From: an uncultured Eubacteriales bacterium
GTDB taxonomy: Bacteria; Bacillota; Clostridia; Oscillospirales; Acutalibacteraceae
Length of the DNA: 64,000 nucleotides
NCBI GenBank assembly: GCA_900315785.1
Contig: ONAL01000005.1
Span: 1 to 64,000 of the forward strand
Reading direction: 5' to 3'
Program-made: the position numbers and the translations under genes
Shown here: positions 53,150-62,040 of the stretch, piece after piece
Position numbering within the stretch: position 1 is the first letter of the stretch
How the letters are laid out: the number at the start of each line of letters is the position of its first letter
The notes under the pieces: model-generated
The model's database searches: none
The model's input: only the letters and a program-made list of their open reading frames with translations
Told to the model about the DNA's origin: nothing

Positions 53150-54055
53150 TTACTCAAAGCACTTTACGAGCACGGCCTTCTGAGCGTGGAGACGGTTCTC
53201 GGCTTCCTCGAAAATCTCGTTTGCGTGAGCCTCGAATACCTCGGCTGTGATTTCCTCACCACGGTGAGCGGGCAGACAATGGAGCACCATACAGCCCTCG
53301 TTTGTGACGGACATAAGCTCGTCGTTGACCTGATAGCCCTCAAACGCGGCTTCGCGGATTTTCTTCTCGTCCTCCTGACCCATAGAAGCCCAGACGTCGG
53401 TATAAACAACGTCGGCATTCTTTGCAGCGTCAATCGGCTTACGGCAGAGTTCGAACCTGTCGCCGAAGCTCTCGCCGAACTCGATGATGTTCTTCGGCGG
53501 CTCGTAGCCCTCGGGGCAGGCAACAGAAATCGACATTCCTGTTCTGAGAGCTCCCACGATAAGGGAGTTCATCATATTGTTGCCGTCGCCGATAAAGCAC
53601 ATCTTGAGACCCTCAAGCTTGCCCTTGAACTCGCGGATTGTCATTAAATCGGCGAGAACCTGGCAGGGGTGGCAGTAGTCGGTAAGTCCGTTGATAATCG
53701 GGATTGAGCCGTACTCTGCGAGGGCTTCGACCTCCTCCTGCTTGAAGGTACGAATCATAATCGCGTCAATGAATCTTGACAGAACGCGCGCTGTGTCCTC
53801 GACGGGCTCACCTCTGCCAATCTGTAAATCGTTTGACGAAAGGAAGAGCGGATAGCCGCCGAGCTGGGTCATACCAACCTCGAACGACACACGCGTACGT
53901 GTTGAACTTTTCTCAAAAATCATACCGAGCGTTTTTCCCTTGAGGAGCTTGTGCTCGATTCCGTGTTTCTGCTCGTATTTAAGCTGGTCCGCAAGATTGA
54001 GCGCCTCGGTGATTTCCTCGGTTGACCAGTCCTCGAGCTTCAGTAAATGTTTCAT
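53150..54055 (-). CDS. argF: Ornithine carbamoyltransferase
   Basis: ArgF makes citrulline from ornithine and carbamoyl phosphate. The 301-residue chain has the carbamoyl phosphate motif STRTR at 51-55, TDYCHPCQVLAD, and the catalytic HCLPAHRGEEI near the C terminus. It is the last gene of the arg operon and overlaps argD by 4 bases. Confidence 0.96.
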   Translation of the reverse strand: MKHLLKLEDWSTEEITEALNLADQLKYEQKHGIEHKLLKGKTLGMIFEKSSTRTRVSFEVGMTQLGGYPLFLSSNDLQIGRGEPVEDTARVLSRFIDAIMIRTFKQEEVEALAEYGSIPIINGLTDYCHPCQVLADLMTIREFKGKLEGLKMCFIGDGNNMMNSLIVGALRTGMSISVACPEGYEPPKNIIEFGESFGDRFELCRKPIDAAKNADVVYTDVWASMGQEDEKKIREAAFEGYQVNDELMSVTNEGCMVLHCLPAHRGEEITAEVFEAHANEIFEEAENRLHAQKAVLVKCFE

Positions 54056-55224
54056 AAGTTAGCCTCCTGTAAGGTTTTGTCCAGAATTTCTACAGCCTCT
54101 TCCAGTTCGCTGTAGCTGATATTAAGCGGCGGGAGCATTCTCAGAAGCGACTTCGCCGTGATAATCAAAAGTCCGTTTTCAACGCATTTTACGGCGATTT
54201 CGTGAGCGTCGCCCTTTTCGAGCTCTATGCCTACCATGAGTCCGAGATTGCGCACGGACTTGATTCCCTTGATTTTGAGGAGCTGATTTCTGAGGAAATC
54301 ACCCTTCTTGTTGACCTCGTCAAGGAACTTTTCGTCCCCGACGACCGAAAGCACATAGTTAGCGCCCGCGCAAACAACGGGGTTAGCCGCGAAGGTAGAG
54401 CCGTGCGTCGAGGGCTGCATAACGTCCTCGAGCTTCTTGCTGCAGAGACAGGCTCCGATGGGAAGTCCGCCGCCGAGGCCCTTGGCACAGGTGATGAGGT
54501 CGGGCTGAATGTCGAAGTTCTCGTAGCAGAAGAGCTTGCCCGTTCTGCCGACGCCTGTCTGAACCTCGTCCACAATCAGAACCAAATCCTTCTCCTCGCA
54601 GAGCTTTGCGACGCTCTGAACGAAGTCCTTGTCGAGGATATTCACTCCACCCTCGCCCTGAACACATTCGAGGAGCACGCCGCAGGTTTTGTCGTCAACC
54701 AGCGCGTTTACGCTGTCAAAATCAGCGTCAGCGTACTTGAAGCCCTCGGTAAAGGGGTAGAAAAAAGTGTGGAAATTATCCTGACCTGTCGCCGAAAGAG
54801 TTGTAACGGTACGACCGTGGAAGGAGTTTTTGAGCGTGATTATCTCGTTTCTGCCTTCGCCGTACTTGTCAAAGCTGTACTTTCTCGCAACCTTGATTGC
54901 ACATTCGTTAGCCTCAGCTCCGCTGTTGCCGAAGCAAACCTTGGTGAAGTGAGTTTTCTCACAAAGCGTCTGAGCGAGCTTGGAAGCCTGAGGGCTGTAA
55001 AAATAGTTGCTCATATGCTGGATTTCTCCTGCCTGAGCGGTTACGGCGTTCACCCAGCCCTCGTCACAGTAGCCGAGCGAGTTTACTCCGATACCCGAGC
55101 TGACGTCGAGGTAGGTTTTGCCGTCCTCACCCACGGCGCGGCAGCCCTTGCCGCTCTTGAGCGCTACGTCGTAGCGTCCGTAGGTGTGCATTATATATTG
55201 ATTATCGAGCTGTTTTGTATCCAT
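54052..55224 (-). CDS. argD: Acetylornithine aminotransferase
   Basis: This 390-residue class III PLP aminotransferase converts N-acetylglutamate semialdehyde to N-acetylornithine. Motifs are GNSGAEANECAIK (PLP phosphate), LIVDEVQTGVGRTGK, and the PLP lysine in ITCAKGLGGGLPIGA. It lies 5 bases after the GNAT gene and overlaps argF. Confidence 0.95.
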   Translation of the reverse strand: MDTKQLDNQYIMHTYGRYDVALKSGKGCRAVGEDGKTYLDVSSGIGVNSLGYCDEGWVNAVTAQAGEIQHMSNYFYSPQASKLAQTLCEKTHFTKVCFGNSGAEANECAIKVARKYSFDKYGEGRNEIITLKNSFHGRTVTTLSATGQDNFHTFFYPFTEGFKYADADFDSVNALVDDKTCGVLLECVQGEGGVNILDKDFVQSVAKLCEEKDLVLIVDEVQTGVGRTGKLFCYENFDIQPDLITCAKGLGGGLPIGACLCSKKLEDVMQPSTHGSTFAANPVVCAGANYVLSVVGDEKFLDEVNKKGDFLRNQLLKIKGIKSVRNLGLMVGIELEKGDAHEIAVKCVENGLLIITAKSLLRMLPPLNISYSELEEAVEILDKTLQEANL

Positions 55225-55229
55225 TATAA

Positions 55230-55652
55230 TTAACCTTCCTGTGCGGGCTTCTTCTCAAAGAGAATGTTCTCCGTTCTCTCAAAGCCGAGACTGCGCCAGA
55301 ACTCCTGACCCGCAGTGTTGTCGTGATAGCAGTAAATCTGGATTTTTCCGATTCCCGCTTCTGAAATTTTTCTGCACGCCGCGTCGGCGAGCTGCTGTCC
55401 GATATGCTTGCGGCGATAATCGGGCCGAACCGCCATATGGTGGATAAAGCCTATCCTGCCGTCGTGACCCGCAAGCACGGTGCCGACGATTTCGTCTCCG
55501 TCAACAGCGACCATACTCATACCCTCGTTGCGCGAAAGGTAGCTTTCGATACCCTCGCGTGAGTCCGCCTCGTCGAGAGCGCGCTTTGTCGTAATCTGCC
55601 ACATTGCGTAGATTTCGTCGTAATCTTCAATTGTCATAGGACGAATCCGCAT
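55230..55652 (-). CDS. GNAT family N-acetyltransferase in the arginine operon
   Basis: This 140-residue protein has the GNAT fold with the acetyl-CoA loop VRPDYRRKHIGQQLAD at about 76-91 and the C-terminal FWRSLGFERTE, similar to YpeA-type acetyltransferases. It sits between argB and argD with gaps of 13 and 5 bases, so it is co-expressed with arginine synthesis. It might acetylate a pathway intermediate, but it is not a recognised N-acetylglutamate synthase; the substrate is unknown. Confidence 0.83.
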   Translation of the reverse strand: MRIRPMTIEDYDEIYAMWQITTKRALDEADSREGIESYLSRNEGMSMVAVDGDEIVGTVLAGHDGRIGFIHHMAVRPDYRRKHIGQQLADAACRKISEAGIGKIQIYCYHDNTAGQEFWRSLGFERTENILFEKKPAQEG

Positions 55653-55665
55653 AGTAAAACCTCAA

Positions 55666-56517
55666 TCAGTAAAGCATTGTTCCGATACCCTCGTCGGAGA
55701 AGAGCTCAAGCAGAATACTGTGCTTGATTCTTCCGTCAAGGATATGCGCTCTGCCGACGCCGCTTCTGACGGCCTCGACGCAGCAGTCAACCTTGGGTAT
55801 CATACCGCCCTTGATGACTCCCTCTTTCTTGAGAAGCGGAACCTCGCTGACGTTGAGCGTTGAGATAAGGCTTTCGTCGTCGTTTACGTCACGGAGCAGA
55901 CCTCTGATATCTGTCATAAGAATGAGCTTTTTAGCGCCGAGCTTTGCGGCAATCTTAGCCGCCGCGAGGTCTGCGTTGATGTTGTAAACCTCGCCGTTAT
56001 AGCCGCCCGCGATTGTGGAGATAACGGGGATATAGCCGTTCTTGAGCGAATCCATAATGATGAGCGGATTAACGCTGTCGATTTCGCCCACAAAGCCCAA
56101 ATCCTCGGCTGTCGCGAGCTTCTTGGCCATAAGCATTCTGCCGTCGAGACCGCAAAGTCCGATAGCTCTGCCGCCGCTCTGTGTGAGGTGCTGAACGAGG
56201 CTCTTGTTGACCTTGCCCGCGAGCACCTGCTGGACGATATCAATCGTCTCCTTATCGGTAACTCTCAGACCGTTCTTGAACTCGCTCTTCTTGCCTGTCT
56301 TGTCGAGCATATAGTTAATCTCGGGACCGCCGCCGTGAACAAGCACGACGTTGATTCCGACGAGCTGCATAAGTACGATATCGCTCATAACGGCTTCCTT
56401 GAGCTCCTCGCTGAGCATTGCGTTGCCGCCGTATTTTACGACAATCGTCTTGCCGTAGTTTTTCTGAATATATGGCATAGCCTGAATAAGTATTTCGGCT
56501 CTTTTGCTGTTGTCCAT
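55666..56517 (-). CDS. argB: Acetylglutamate kinase
   Basis: This 283-residue amino acid kinase phosphorylates N-acetylglutamate. Motifs are VVKYGGNAM near 22-30, LVHGGGPEIN at 59-68 and GGMIPKVDCCVEAV near the C terminus. The N-terminal segment (MPYIQKNYGKT preceded by a helix) resembles arginine-sensitive hexameric enzymes, so feedback inhibition by arginine is plausible. It follows argJ by 16 bases. Confidence 0.95.
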   Translation of the reverse strand: MDNSKRAEILIQAMPYIQKNYGKTIVVKYGGNAMLSEELKEAVMSDIVLMQLVGINVVLVHGGGPEINYMLDKTGKKSEFKNGLRVTDKETIDIVQQVLAGKVNKSLVQHLTQSGGRAIGLCGLDGRMLMAKKLATAEDLGFVGEIDSVNPLIIMDSLKNGYIPVISTIAGGYNGEVYNINADLAAAKIAAKLGAKKLILMTDIRGLLRDVNDDESLISTLNVSEVPLLKKEGVIKGGMIPKVDCCVEAVRSGVGRAHILDGRIKHSILLELFSDEGIGTMLY

Positions 56518-56533
56518 TCTTTATCTCCCCGTA

Positions 56534-57760
56534 TTATGTTCGGTAGTCTCCGTTTATTTTAACATAATCGTATGTCAAATCGCAACCGTAGGCTTCTGCT
56601 TTTTTGTCGCCGTCGCCGAGAGTTACGATGATGTTAATCTCTTTCTCAAGCAAAATTTCCTTTGCGACTTCCTCCGAGAAGGGAATTCCCGCGCCGTTTT
56701 CGCAGACCGTAACCTCGCCCTTGGCGGATTTGAAGCTTACGCCCGCTTTCTTAACATCAACGTCCGCGCCGCTGTAGCCGATAGCGCAGAGCACGCGTCC
56801 CCAGTTTGCGTCGGCTCCGAACATTGCCGCCTTCAGAAGGCTGGAGCAGATAACGCTTTTGCTGACCTTAACCGCGTCAGCCTTTGTCTTTGCGCCAGAA
56901 ACAGAGCAGATAAGGAGCTTTGTCGCGCCTTCGCCGTCGGCTGCAAGCTTCTTCGCAACGTTTTTGAACGCCGCTGTAAGCGCTTCAACAAACAACGCGT
57001 AGTCAGCGTTTTTCGCGGTTATTTCCTCGTTGCCGGCAAGACCCGAAGCCATGATTGCGAGGGTGTCGTTCGTAGAGGTGTCGCCGTCCACGCTGACCAT
57101 ATTGTAGCTCACGTCAGCCGCCTCGATCAGCGCCTCGTGAAGCATATCGGCGGAGATCGCGGCGTCTGTGGTGACGAACGACAGCGTCGTTCCCATGTTG
57201 ATATGGATCATGCCGCTGCCCTTTGCGATGCCGCCGATCGTGACGGTCTTTCCGCCGAGAGTGAGCTGAACCGCCCATTCCTTTTTGACGGTGTCGGTGG
57301 TCATGATAGCCTCCGCCGCATAGGTGCCTCCGTCCTTCGTCATGCTGTCTTTAAGCGCGGCAACGGACTTTTCGATCGGCGCGATCGGAAGCGCCTGACC
57401 GATAACGCCCGTGGAAGCGACGATAACGTAGTCCTGCGCAATGCCGAGGGCTTCCGCGGCGAGAGCGCACATCTGCTCAGCCTTGTCGTAACCGTCGGGG
57501 TTGCAGGCGTTCGCGTTGCCGGAGTTGACGATCACCGCCTGAGCGACGCCGTTTTTGAGGTGCTCCCGAGTGACGTAGATGGTGTCGGACTTAACGCGGT
57601 TCTTTGTAAAAATCGCCGCCGCTGCGCACGGCTTTTCGCAGAAAATCATGCCGAGGTCGCGCTTTGTTGTATTGTTAGGCTTGATACCCGCAATCACGCC
57701 GCCCGCGACAAAACCGAGCGGAGAGGTTACGGAGCCGTTCTCTAAAAATTTATAGTTCAT
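56534..57760 (-). CDS. argJ: Bifunctional ornithine acetyltransferase / N-acetylglutamate synthase
   Basis: ArgJ moves the acetyl group from acetylornithine to glutamate, recycling it. The 408-residue precursor is self-cleaved before a threonine; here the site reads KGSGMIHINMGTTL, with Gly in place of the usual Ala before Thr. Other motifs are VIVNSGNANACNP and ASTGVIGQ. ATG 57760 follows AGAGGTAA; an ATG at 57847 lies inside a repeat. The frame is intact across an abrupt change in GATC content at about 57124, so the two halves of the gene appear to differ in origin. Confidence 0.94.
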   Translation of the reverse strand: MNYKFLENGSVTSPLGFVAGGVIAGIKPNNTTKRDLGMIFCEKPCAAAAIFTKNRVKSDTIYVTREHLKNGVAQAVIVNSGNANACNPDGYDKAEQMCALAAEALGIAQDYVIVASTGVIGQALPIAPIEKSVAALKDSMTKDGGTYAAEAIMTTDTVKKEWAVQLTLGGKTVTIGGIAKGSGMIHINMGTTLSFVTTDAAISADMLHEALIEAADVSYNMVSVDGDTSTNDTLAIMASGLAGNEEITAKNADYALFVEALTAAFKNVAKKLAADGEGATKLLICSVSGAKTKADAVKVSKSVICSSLLKAAMFGADANWGRVLCAIGYSGADVDVKKAGVSFKSAKGEVTVCENGAGIPFSEEVAKEILLEKEINIIVTLGDGDKKAEAYGCDLTYDYVKINGDYRT

Positions 57761-57777
57761 AATATTACCTCTTTTTG

Positions 57778-57881
57778 GGAGTTGAGTGACTGCCGGGCAG
57801 AAAGCGCGGTTGATCTGTATAAATCGGGTGCGGGCAGCGCCCGCCATCCATTCCTCTCTCCACTCTTAACTCTCAACTCTC
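57778..57881. repeat. Inverted-repeat element between argC and argJ
   Basis: The left end GGGAGTTGAGTGAC (57778 on) and the right end with CACTCTTAACTCTCAACTC (about 57860-57879) are inverted relative to each other. Two internal GC-rich hairpins (CTGCCGGGCAG, GCGGGCAGCGCCCGC) lie between. It fills the argC-argJ gap and looks like a dispersed non-coding element. Confidence 0.6.
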
Positions 57882-57884
57882 TTT

Positions 57885-58922
57885 TTAAAACGCCGGCGGT
57901 GCGATGACCAGACCCGTCTTTTCGTCCAGACCGAAGATGATGTTCATGTTCTGGATCGCCTGACCCGCAGCGCCCTTGACCATGTTGTCGATCGCTGCGC
58001 AGGCTACAAGCTTACCTGCGCGCTTGTCGAAGTGAAGCGAGATGTCGCAGAAGTTTGAGTAGCGCACGTTGTGGATATCGGCGCACTTGCCGTCGTCGAG
58101 AAGTCTGATAAAGAACTCGTCCCTGTAGTATTCCTCGTAGGCATTGCGGATCTGCTCGTATGTAACGCCGTCCTTTACGTCGGCGTAAACGGTGGCGAGA
58201 ATACCTCTGTTAACGGGCAGAAGGTGCGGAACGAAGGTGATGGTAACATCCTCGCCGCTGAGCTTTGAAAGGGTCTGTTCGATCTCGGGGGTGTGGCGGT
58301 GAGAAGCGACCTTGTAGGCGTGGAAGCCCTCGTTCAGCTCGGGGAAGTGGCTGCCCTGGGTGGGTTTTCTGCCTGCGCCGGTAACGCCGCTCTTGCAGTC
58401 GCAGATAATACCCTTTGTCGAAATCAGACCGTTCGCGATTGCGGGAGCGATCGCAAGCGGCGAGCAGGTGGTGTAGCAGCCGGGGTTCGCGATAAGCTTT
58501 TTGCCCTTGATTTTATCTCTGAAAAACTCTGGCAGACCGTAAACGCTCTGTGCGTGAAGCTCCTTGTCGATGAAGGTGCCGCCGTACCATTCGGTGTACT
58601 CCTCCTCGCTCTCGAGGCGGAAGTCAGCGCCGAGGTCGATGAAAGCCTTGCCTGCGGAAATGCACTTTTCGGCAAGCTCCTGAGAAAGACCGTGGGGAAG
58701 CGCGGCAAAGATAACGTCGCTCTTCTCAACAACCGCGTCCTGATTCTCGCAGACCATATCGTTGAGGAAGCTGTAGGACGGATAAACGTCGCTGAGCTTC
58801 TGACCCTCAAAGGATACCGAGCTGATCGCGGCGATCTCCGCCTCGGGGTGGTTGAAGAGCAGGCGTACAAGCTCCGCGCCTGCGTAACCTGTGGCTCCTA
58901 CGATTCCTGCTTTTATTTTCAT
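57885..58922 (-). CDS. argC: N-acetyl-gamma-glutamyl-phosphate reductase
   Basis: This 345-residue NADPH-dependent enzyme reduces N-acetylglutamyl phosphate to the semialdehyde. The nucleotide-binding GATGYAGAELVRLL is near the N terminus and the catalytic cysteine is in ANPGCYTTCSPLA. The start chosen is ATG 58922, 8 bases after AAGGA; ATG 58931 directly abuts that site. It follows argH by 33 bases. Confidence 0.95.
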   Translation of the reverse strand: MKIKAGIVGATGYAGAELVRLLFNHPEAEIAAISSVSFEGQKLSDVYPSYSFLNDMVCENQDAVVEKSDVIFAALPHGLSQELAEKCISAGKAFIDLGADFRLESEEEYTEWYGGTFIDKELHAQSVYGLPEFFRDKIKGKKLIANPGCYTTCSPLAIAPAIANGLISTKGIICDCKSGVTGAGRKPTQGSHFPELNEGFHAYKVASHRHTPEIEQTLSKLSGEDVTITFVPHLLPVNRGILATVYADVKDGVTYEQIRNAYEEYYRDEFFIRLLDDGKCADIHNVRYSNFCDISLHFDKRAGKLVACAAIDNMVKGAAGQAIQNMNIIFGLDEKTGLVIAPPAF

Positions 58923-58955
58923 GGTAATCATTCCTTTTGTTGTTTTTGTTGTTAA

Positions 58956-60332
58956 TTAAAGATTTTCGGCGATTTCCTTGACTCTTGCCGCCTGAGCCTT
59001 TACAAGCTGAGGAGCGGGACCGCCGAACGCGGTGCGCTGCGAAACGCACTTTTCGAGAGAGATAGCGTCGTAAACGTCCTCGGTGAACACGTCGCAAACC
59101 GCCTTGTACTCGTCGAGAGGAAGGCTCTCGAGGTCGGTGCCAAGCTCAATGCAGCGCGCGACAAGCTCTCCGGTTGCCTTGTAGGCGTCGCGGAACGGAA
59201 CTCCGTTCTTTGTCAGCCAGTCGGCGCAGTCGGTGGCGTTGATAAAGCCGCCTGCAGCAGCCTTTCTCATGTTCTGAGGAATAACGCGCATGGTTTCGAG
59301 CATGGGAGTGAAGGCGGTAAGGCACATCTTGACGGTGTCGACCGCGTCAAAAATCGCTTCCTTGTCCTCCTGCATGTCCTTGTTGTAGGCGAGCGCGATG
59401 CCCTTCATAACGGTGAGCAGGGTCATGGTGTCGCCGAACACTCTGCCGCTCTTGCCGCGCACAAGCTCCGCGATATCGGGGTTCTTCTTCTGCGGCATGA
59501 TCGACGAGCCGGTTGAAAACGCGTCGTCAAGCTCGACGAACTTGAATTCCCATGAGCACCACATGATGATCTCCTCGGAGAAGCGGCTGAGGTGCACCAT
59601 GATGATCGAGAGCACGGACGCGAACTCTATGCAGAAATCTCTGTCCGAAACGCCGTCGAGCGAGTTGTTTGTAATTCTGTCAAAGCCGAGCAGACCGGCG
59701 GTGACGGTTCTGTCGATCGGGTAAGTCGTACCGGCGAGAGCGCACGAACCGAGCGGCATTTCGTCCATTCTCTTAAGGCAGTCCTCAAGACGCGAAACGT
59801 CGCGAAGGAGCATTTCGCCGTAAGCGAGAAGATGGTGACCGAAGGTGATCGGCTGAGCGCGCTGAAGATGGGTGTAGCCGGGCATAACGGTGTCGGCGTA
59901 CTCCTCAGCCTTGCCGGCGATGACCTTGATAAGCTCGACGACGAGGTTCTTAACGTTGACGACCTCTTTCTTGAGGTAGAGCTTAATGTCGAGCGCGACC
60001 TGATCGTTGCGGCTGCGCGAGGTGTGGAGTCTCTTGCCGTTGTCGCCGATCCTCTTTGTCAGCTCGCCCTCGATGAAGGTGTGAATGTCCTCTGCCTCCA
60101 TGTCGATCGCGAGAGCGCCGAGCTCGATATCCGCAAGAATACCCTTGAGTCCCTGAACAATATCCTGAACGCTCTCCTCGGTGATGATGCCGCACTTGCC
60201 GAGCATGGTCGCGTGAGCGATGCTGCCCTCTATGTCCTCGCGGAACATACGGCTGTCAAACGAGATAGAGCTGTTGAAATCATTTGTTGTTTTTGAAAGT
60301 TCCTTTTTGAAACGACCTTTCCATAACTGCAT
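58956..60332 (-). CDS. argH: Argininosuccinate lyase
   Basis: This 458-residue enzyme of the aspartase/fumarase superfamily splits argininosuccinate to arginine and fumarate. The signature loop GSSIMPQKKNPD is present at about 282-293, with TSRSRNDQVALD near 110 and PGYTHLQRAQP near 155. It follows argG after 109 bases that contain a hairpin. Confidence 0.96.
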   Translation of the reverse strand: MQLWKGRFKKELSKTTNDFNSSISFDSRMFREDIEGSIAHATMLGKCGIITEESVQDIVQGLKGILADIELGALAIDMEAEDIHTFIEGELTKRIGDNGKRLHTSRSRNDQVALDIKLYLKKEVVNVKNLVVELIKVIAGKAEEYADTVMPGYTHLQRAQPITFGHHLLAYGEMLLRDVSRLEDCLKRMDEMPLGSCALAGTTYPIDRTVTAGLLGFDRITNNSLDGVSDRDFCIEFASVLSIIMVHLSRFSEEIIMWCSWEFKFVELDDAFSTGSSIMPQKKNPDIAELVRGKSGRVFGDTMTLLTVMKGIALAYNKDMQEDKEAIFDAVDTVKMCLTAFTPMLETMRVIPQNMRKAAAGGFINATDCADWLTKNGVPFRDAYKATGELVARCIELGTDLESLPLDEYKAVCDVFTEDVYDAISLEKCVSQRTAFGGPAPQLVKAQAARVKEIAENL

Positions 60333-60394
60333 TTATTTTACCTCATTTTCCTGTTATTAAGCCTGTTGATTTAACCCCTATATAAACACTTTAT

Positions 60395-60418
60395 GGGCAG
60401 GGATATTTCACCCTGCCC
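60395..60418 (-). terminator. Hairpin between argG and argH
   Basis: Arms GGGCAGGGA and CCCTGCCC (60395-60403, 60411-60418) form a stable stem. On the minus strand it is followed by ATAAAGTGTTT, a poor T-run, so it may be a leaky terminator or a processing site. Confidence 0.5.
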
Positions 60419-60441
60419 GACTGCATGAAATTTTCAGTTTT

Positions 60442-61665
60442 TTATTTGATTAAGCCCTTCTTGGCGCGAACCTTGATGGGGAGACCGAAGAGGTTGATGA
60501 AGCCTGCGCTGTCGTTCTGATCGTAAACCTCGTCCTCGTCAAAGGTAGCGATTTCCTCGTCGTAGAGAGAGTAGGGACTTGTAACGCCTGCGTCGATGAT
60601 GTTGCCCTTGTAGAGCTTGAGCTTAACGTCGCCGGTCACATACTCCTGAGTGCTGTCAACGAACGCCGACATAGCCTCGCGAAGGGGTGTGTACCACTTG
60701 CCGTCGTATACGAGGTCAGCAAAGGTGTTGGCAAGGTTCTTCTTGTAGTGGAGAGTGTCCTTGTCAAGGCAGATCTCCTCGAGCTTGTTGTGAGCCGCGT
60801 AGAGCACGGTGCCGCCGGGAGTCTCATAAACGCCGCGCGCCTTCATGCCTACAAGACGGTTCTCTACGATGTCGGTGATACCTACGCCGTTTCTTCCGCC
60901 GATTTCGTTGAGCTTCTCGATCATCTCAACGGAGCCTACAGCCTCGCCGTTGAGCTTTACGGGGATACCCTTCTCAAAGGAGATGGTCACGTACTCGGGA
61001 ACGTCGGGAGCCTGTTCGGGAGACACGCCCATCTCGAGGAAGCCCTCCTTGTTGTACATCGGCTCGTTAGCCGGATCCTCTAAGTCCAGACCCTCGTGAC
61101 TGAGGTGCCAGAGGTTCTTGTCCTTGGAGTAGTTGGTTTCTCTGTTGATCTTGAGGGGGATGTTCTTAGCCTCAGCGTACTCGATTTCCTCCTCACGGGA
61201 CTTGAACTCCCAAGTTCTCCACGGAGCGATGATCTTCATGTCGGGAGCGTAAGCCTTGATGGCAAGCTCAAAACGAACCTGGTCGTTGCCCTTGCCGGTG
61301 CAGCCGTGGCAGATAGCGTCAGCGCCCTCAGCCTTGGCGATCTCTACGATTCTCTTGGCGATAACGGGACGCGCGAAGGATGTTCCGAGGAGGTACTTGC
61401 CCTCGTAAACAGCGCCTGCCTTGATGGTGGGGAATACATATTCTTCAACGAACTCCTTGTTGAGGTCCTCGATGTAGAGCTTTGAAGCGCCGGTGGCGAT
61501 AGCCTTCTCCTCAAGACCGTCGAGCTCGGTGCCCTGACCGACATTACCCGAAACGGCGATAACCTCGCAGTTGTCGTAATTTTCCTTTAACCACGGAATG
61601 ATGATGGAAGTGTCCAGACCACCCGAATATGCCAATACTACTTTTTTGATTTTGTTGTCAGCCAT
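60442..61665 (-). CDS. argG: Argininosuccinate synthase
   Basis: This 407-residue enzyme joins citrulline and aspartate with ATP. The PP-loop [11 protein letters not shown] is at 11-21, and [13 protein letters not shown] and [13 protein letters not shown] segments (here [15 protein letters not shown]) fit the family. The first 41 bases of the gene region are tandemly duplicated: ATG 61665 starts the full-length frame but lacks a ribosome binding site, whereas the upstream copy at 61706 has GGAGG and leads to a 22-codon out-of-frame peptide. Expression may thus be impaired, or the duplication is an assembly error. It is the first gene of the arg operon. Confidence 0.93.
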   Translation of the reverse strand: MADNKIKKVVLAYSGGLDTSIIIPWLKENYDNCEVIAVSGNVGQGTELDGLEEKAIATGASKLYIEDLNKEFVEEYVFPTIKAGAVYEGKYLLGTSFARPVIAKRIVEIAKAEGADAICHGCTGKGNDQVRFELAIKAYAPDMKIIAPWRTWEFKSREEEIEYAEAKNIPLKINRETNYSKDKNLWHLSHEGLDLEDPANEPMYNKEGFLEMGVSPEQAPDVPEYVTISFEKGIPVKLNGEAVGSVEMIEKLNEIGGRNGVGITDIVENRLVGMKARGVYETPGGTVLYAAHNKLEEICLDKDTLHYKKNLANTFADLVYDGKWYTPLREAMSAFVDSTQEYVTGDVKLKLYKGNIIDAGVTSPYSLYDEEIATFDEDEVYDQNDSAGFINLFGLPIKVRAKKGLIK

Positions 61666-61706
61666 GAATATGCCAATACTACTTTTTTGATTTTGTTGTC
61701 AGCCAT
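61625..61706 (-). repeat. Exact 41-bp tandem duplication at the argG start
   Basis: 61625-61665 and 61666-61706 are identical. Each copy ends (minus-strand start) in ATGGCTGACAACAAAATC. 41 is not a multiple of three, so the two start codons are in different frames. Confidence 0.95.
61638..61706 (-). other. Short upstream frame overlapping argG
   Basis: ATG 61706, preceded by GGAGG at a normal distance, opens a 22-codon frame ([20 protein letters not shown] then KK) that stops with TAG at 61640-61638, 25 bases inside argG. It would exist only if the 41-bp duplication is real. Confidence 0.6.
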
Positions 61707-61741
61707 GATGAATTCCTCCGTTGTTTTGATGTTACTACTAC

Positions 61742-61769
61742 ATTATACTACCAATTTTTGAAAAATCAA
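61742..61769 (-). promoter_or_regulatory. argG promoter
   Basis: Minus strand: TTGATT (61764-61769), 16 bases, TATAAT (61742-61747), about 20 bases before the ribosome binding site of the upstream start. Confidence 0.72.
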
Positions 61770-61975
61770 GCTTTTTTTGAATATTTATGCAAGTTTGCGC
61801 CTTTGCACAAAAATAGTGTCAATTGCGGAAAGATTTACCCCACCGCGCTGAAATATACCGTCAAAATCGGATTTTATCAGCGGTTTTCAATGTGAAAACA
61901 GTGTGAAGGGCAAATGCGGAATATACATTTTTTCGCAGAAAATATTCATAATTCTGAATATAGACCGCTTATCTA

Positions 61976-62004
61976 TTGAATATTATTCAGATTTCTGTTA
62001 TAAT
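61976..62004 (+). promoter_or_regulatory. Flavin reductase-like gene promoter
   Basis: TTGAAT (61976-61981), 17 bases, TATAAT (61999-62004). The ATG at 62020 is too near for a leader, which favours the start at 62041. Confidence 0.75.
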
Positions 62005-62040
62005 ATATAAAGTGAAATAATGAAAGGACTGAGCTATTCA

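Larger units (their letters stand above)
61707..62040. other. Intergenic region with divergent promoters
   Basis: These 334 AT-rich bases hold the argG promoter at the left and the flavin reductase promoter at the right. Between about 61790 and 61960 no gene, strong hairpin or repeat was seen; ARG-box-like operators could not be defined by eye. Confidence 0.7.

Noticed and set aside
54202..55233. 343-codon open frame opposite argD
   Set aside because: Antisense shadow of argD; product is of low complexity for any family and has no start signal.
56504..57745. 413-codon open frame opposite argJ
   Set aside because: Antisense shadow of argJ, although it spans the composition boundary without a stop.
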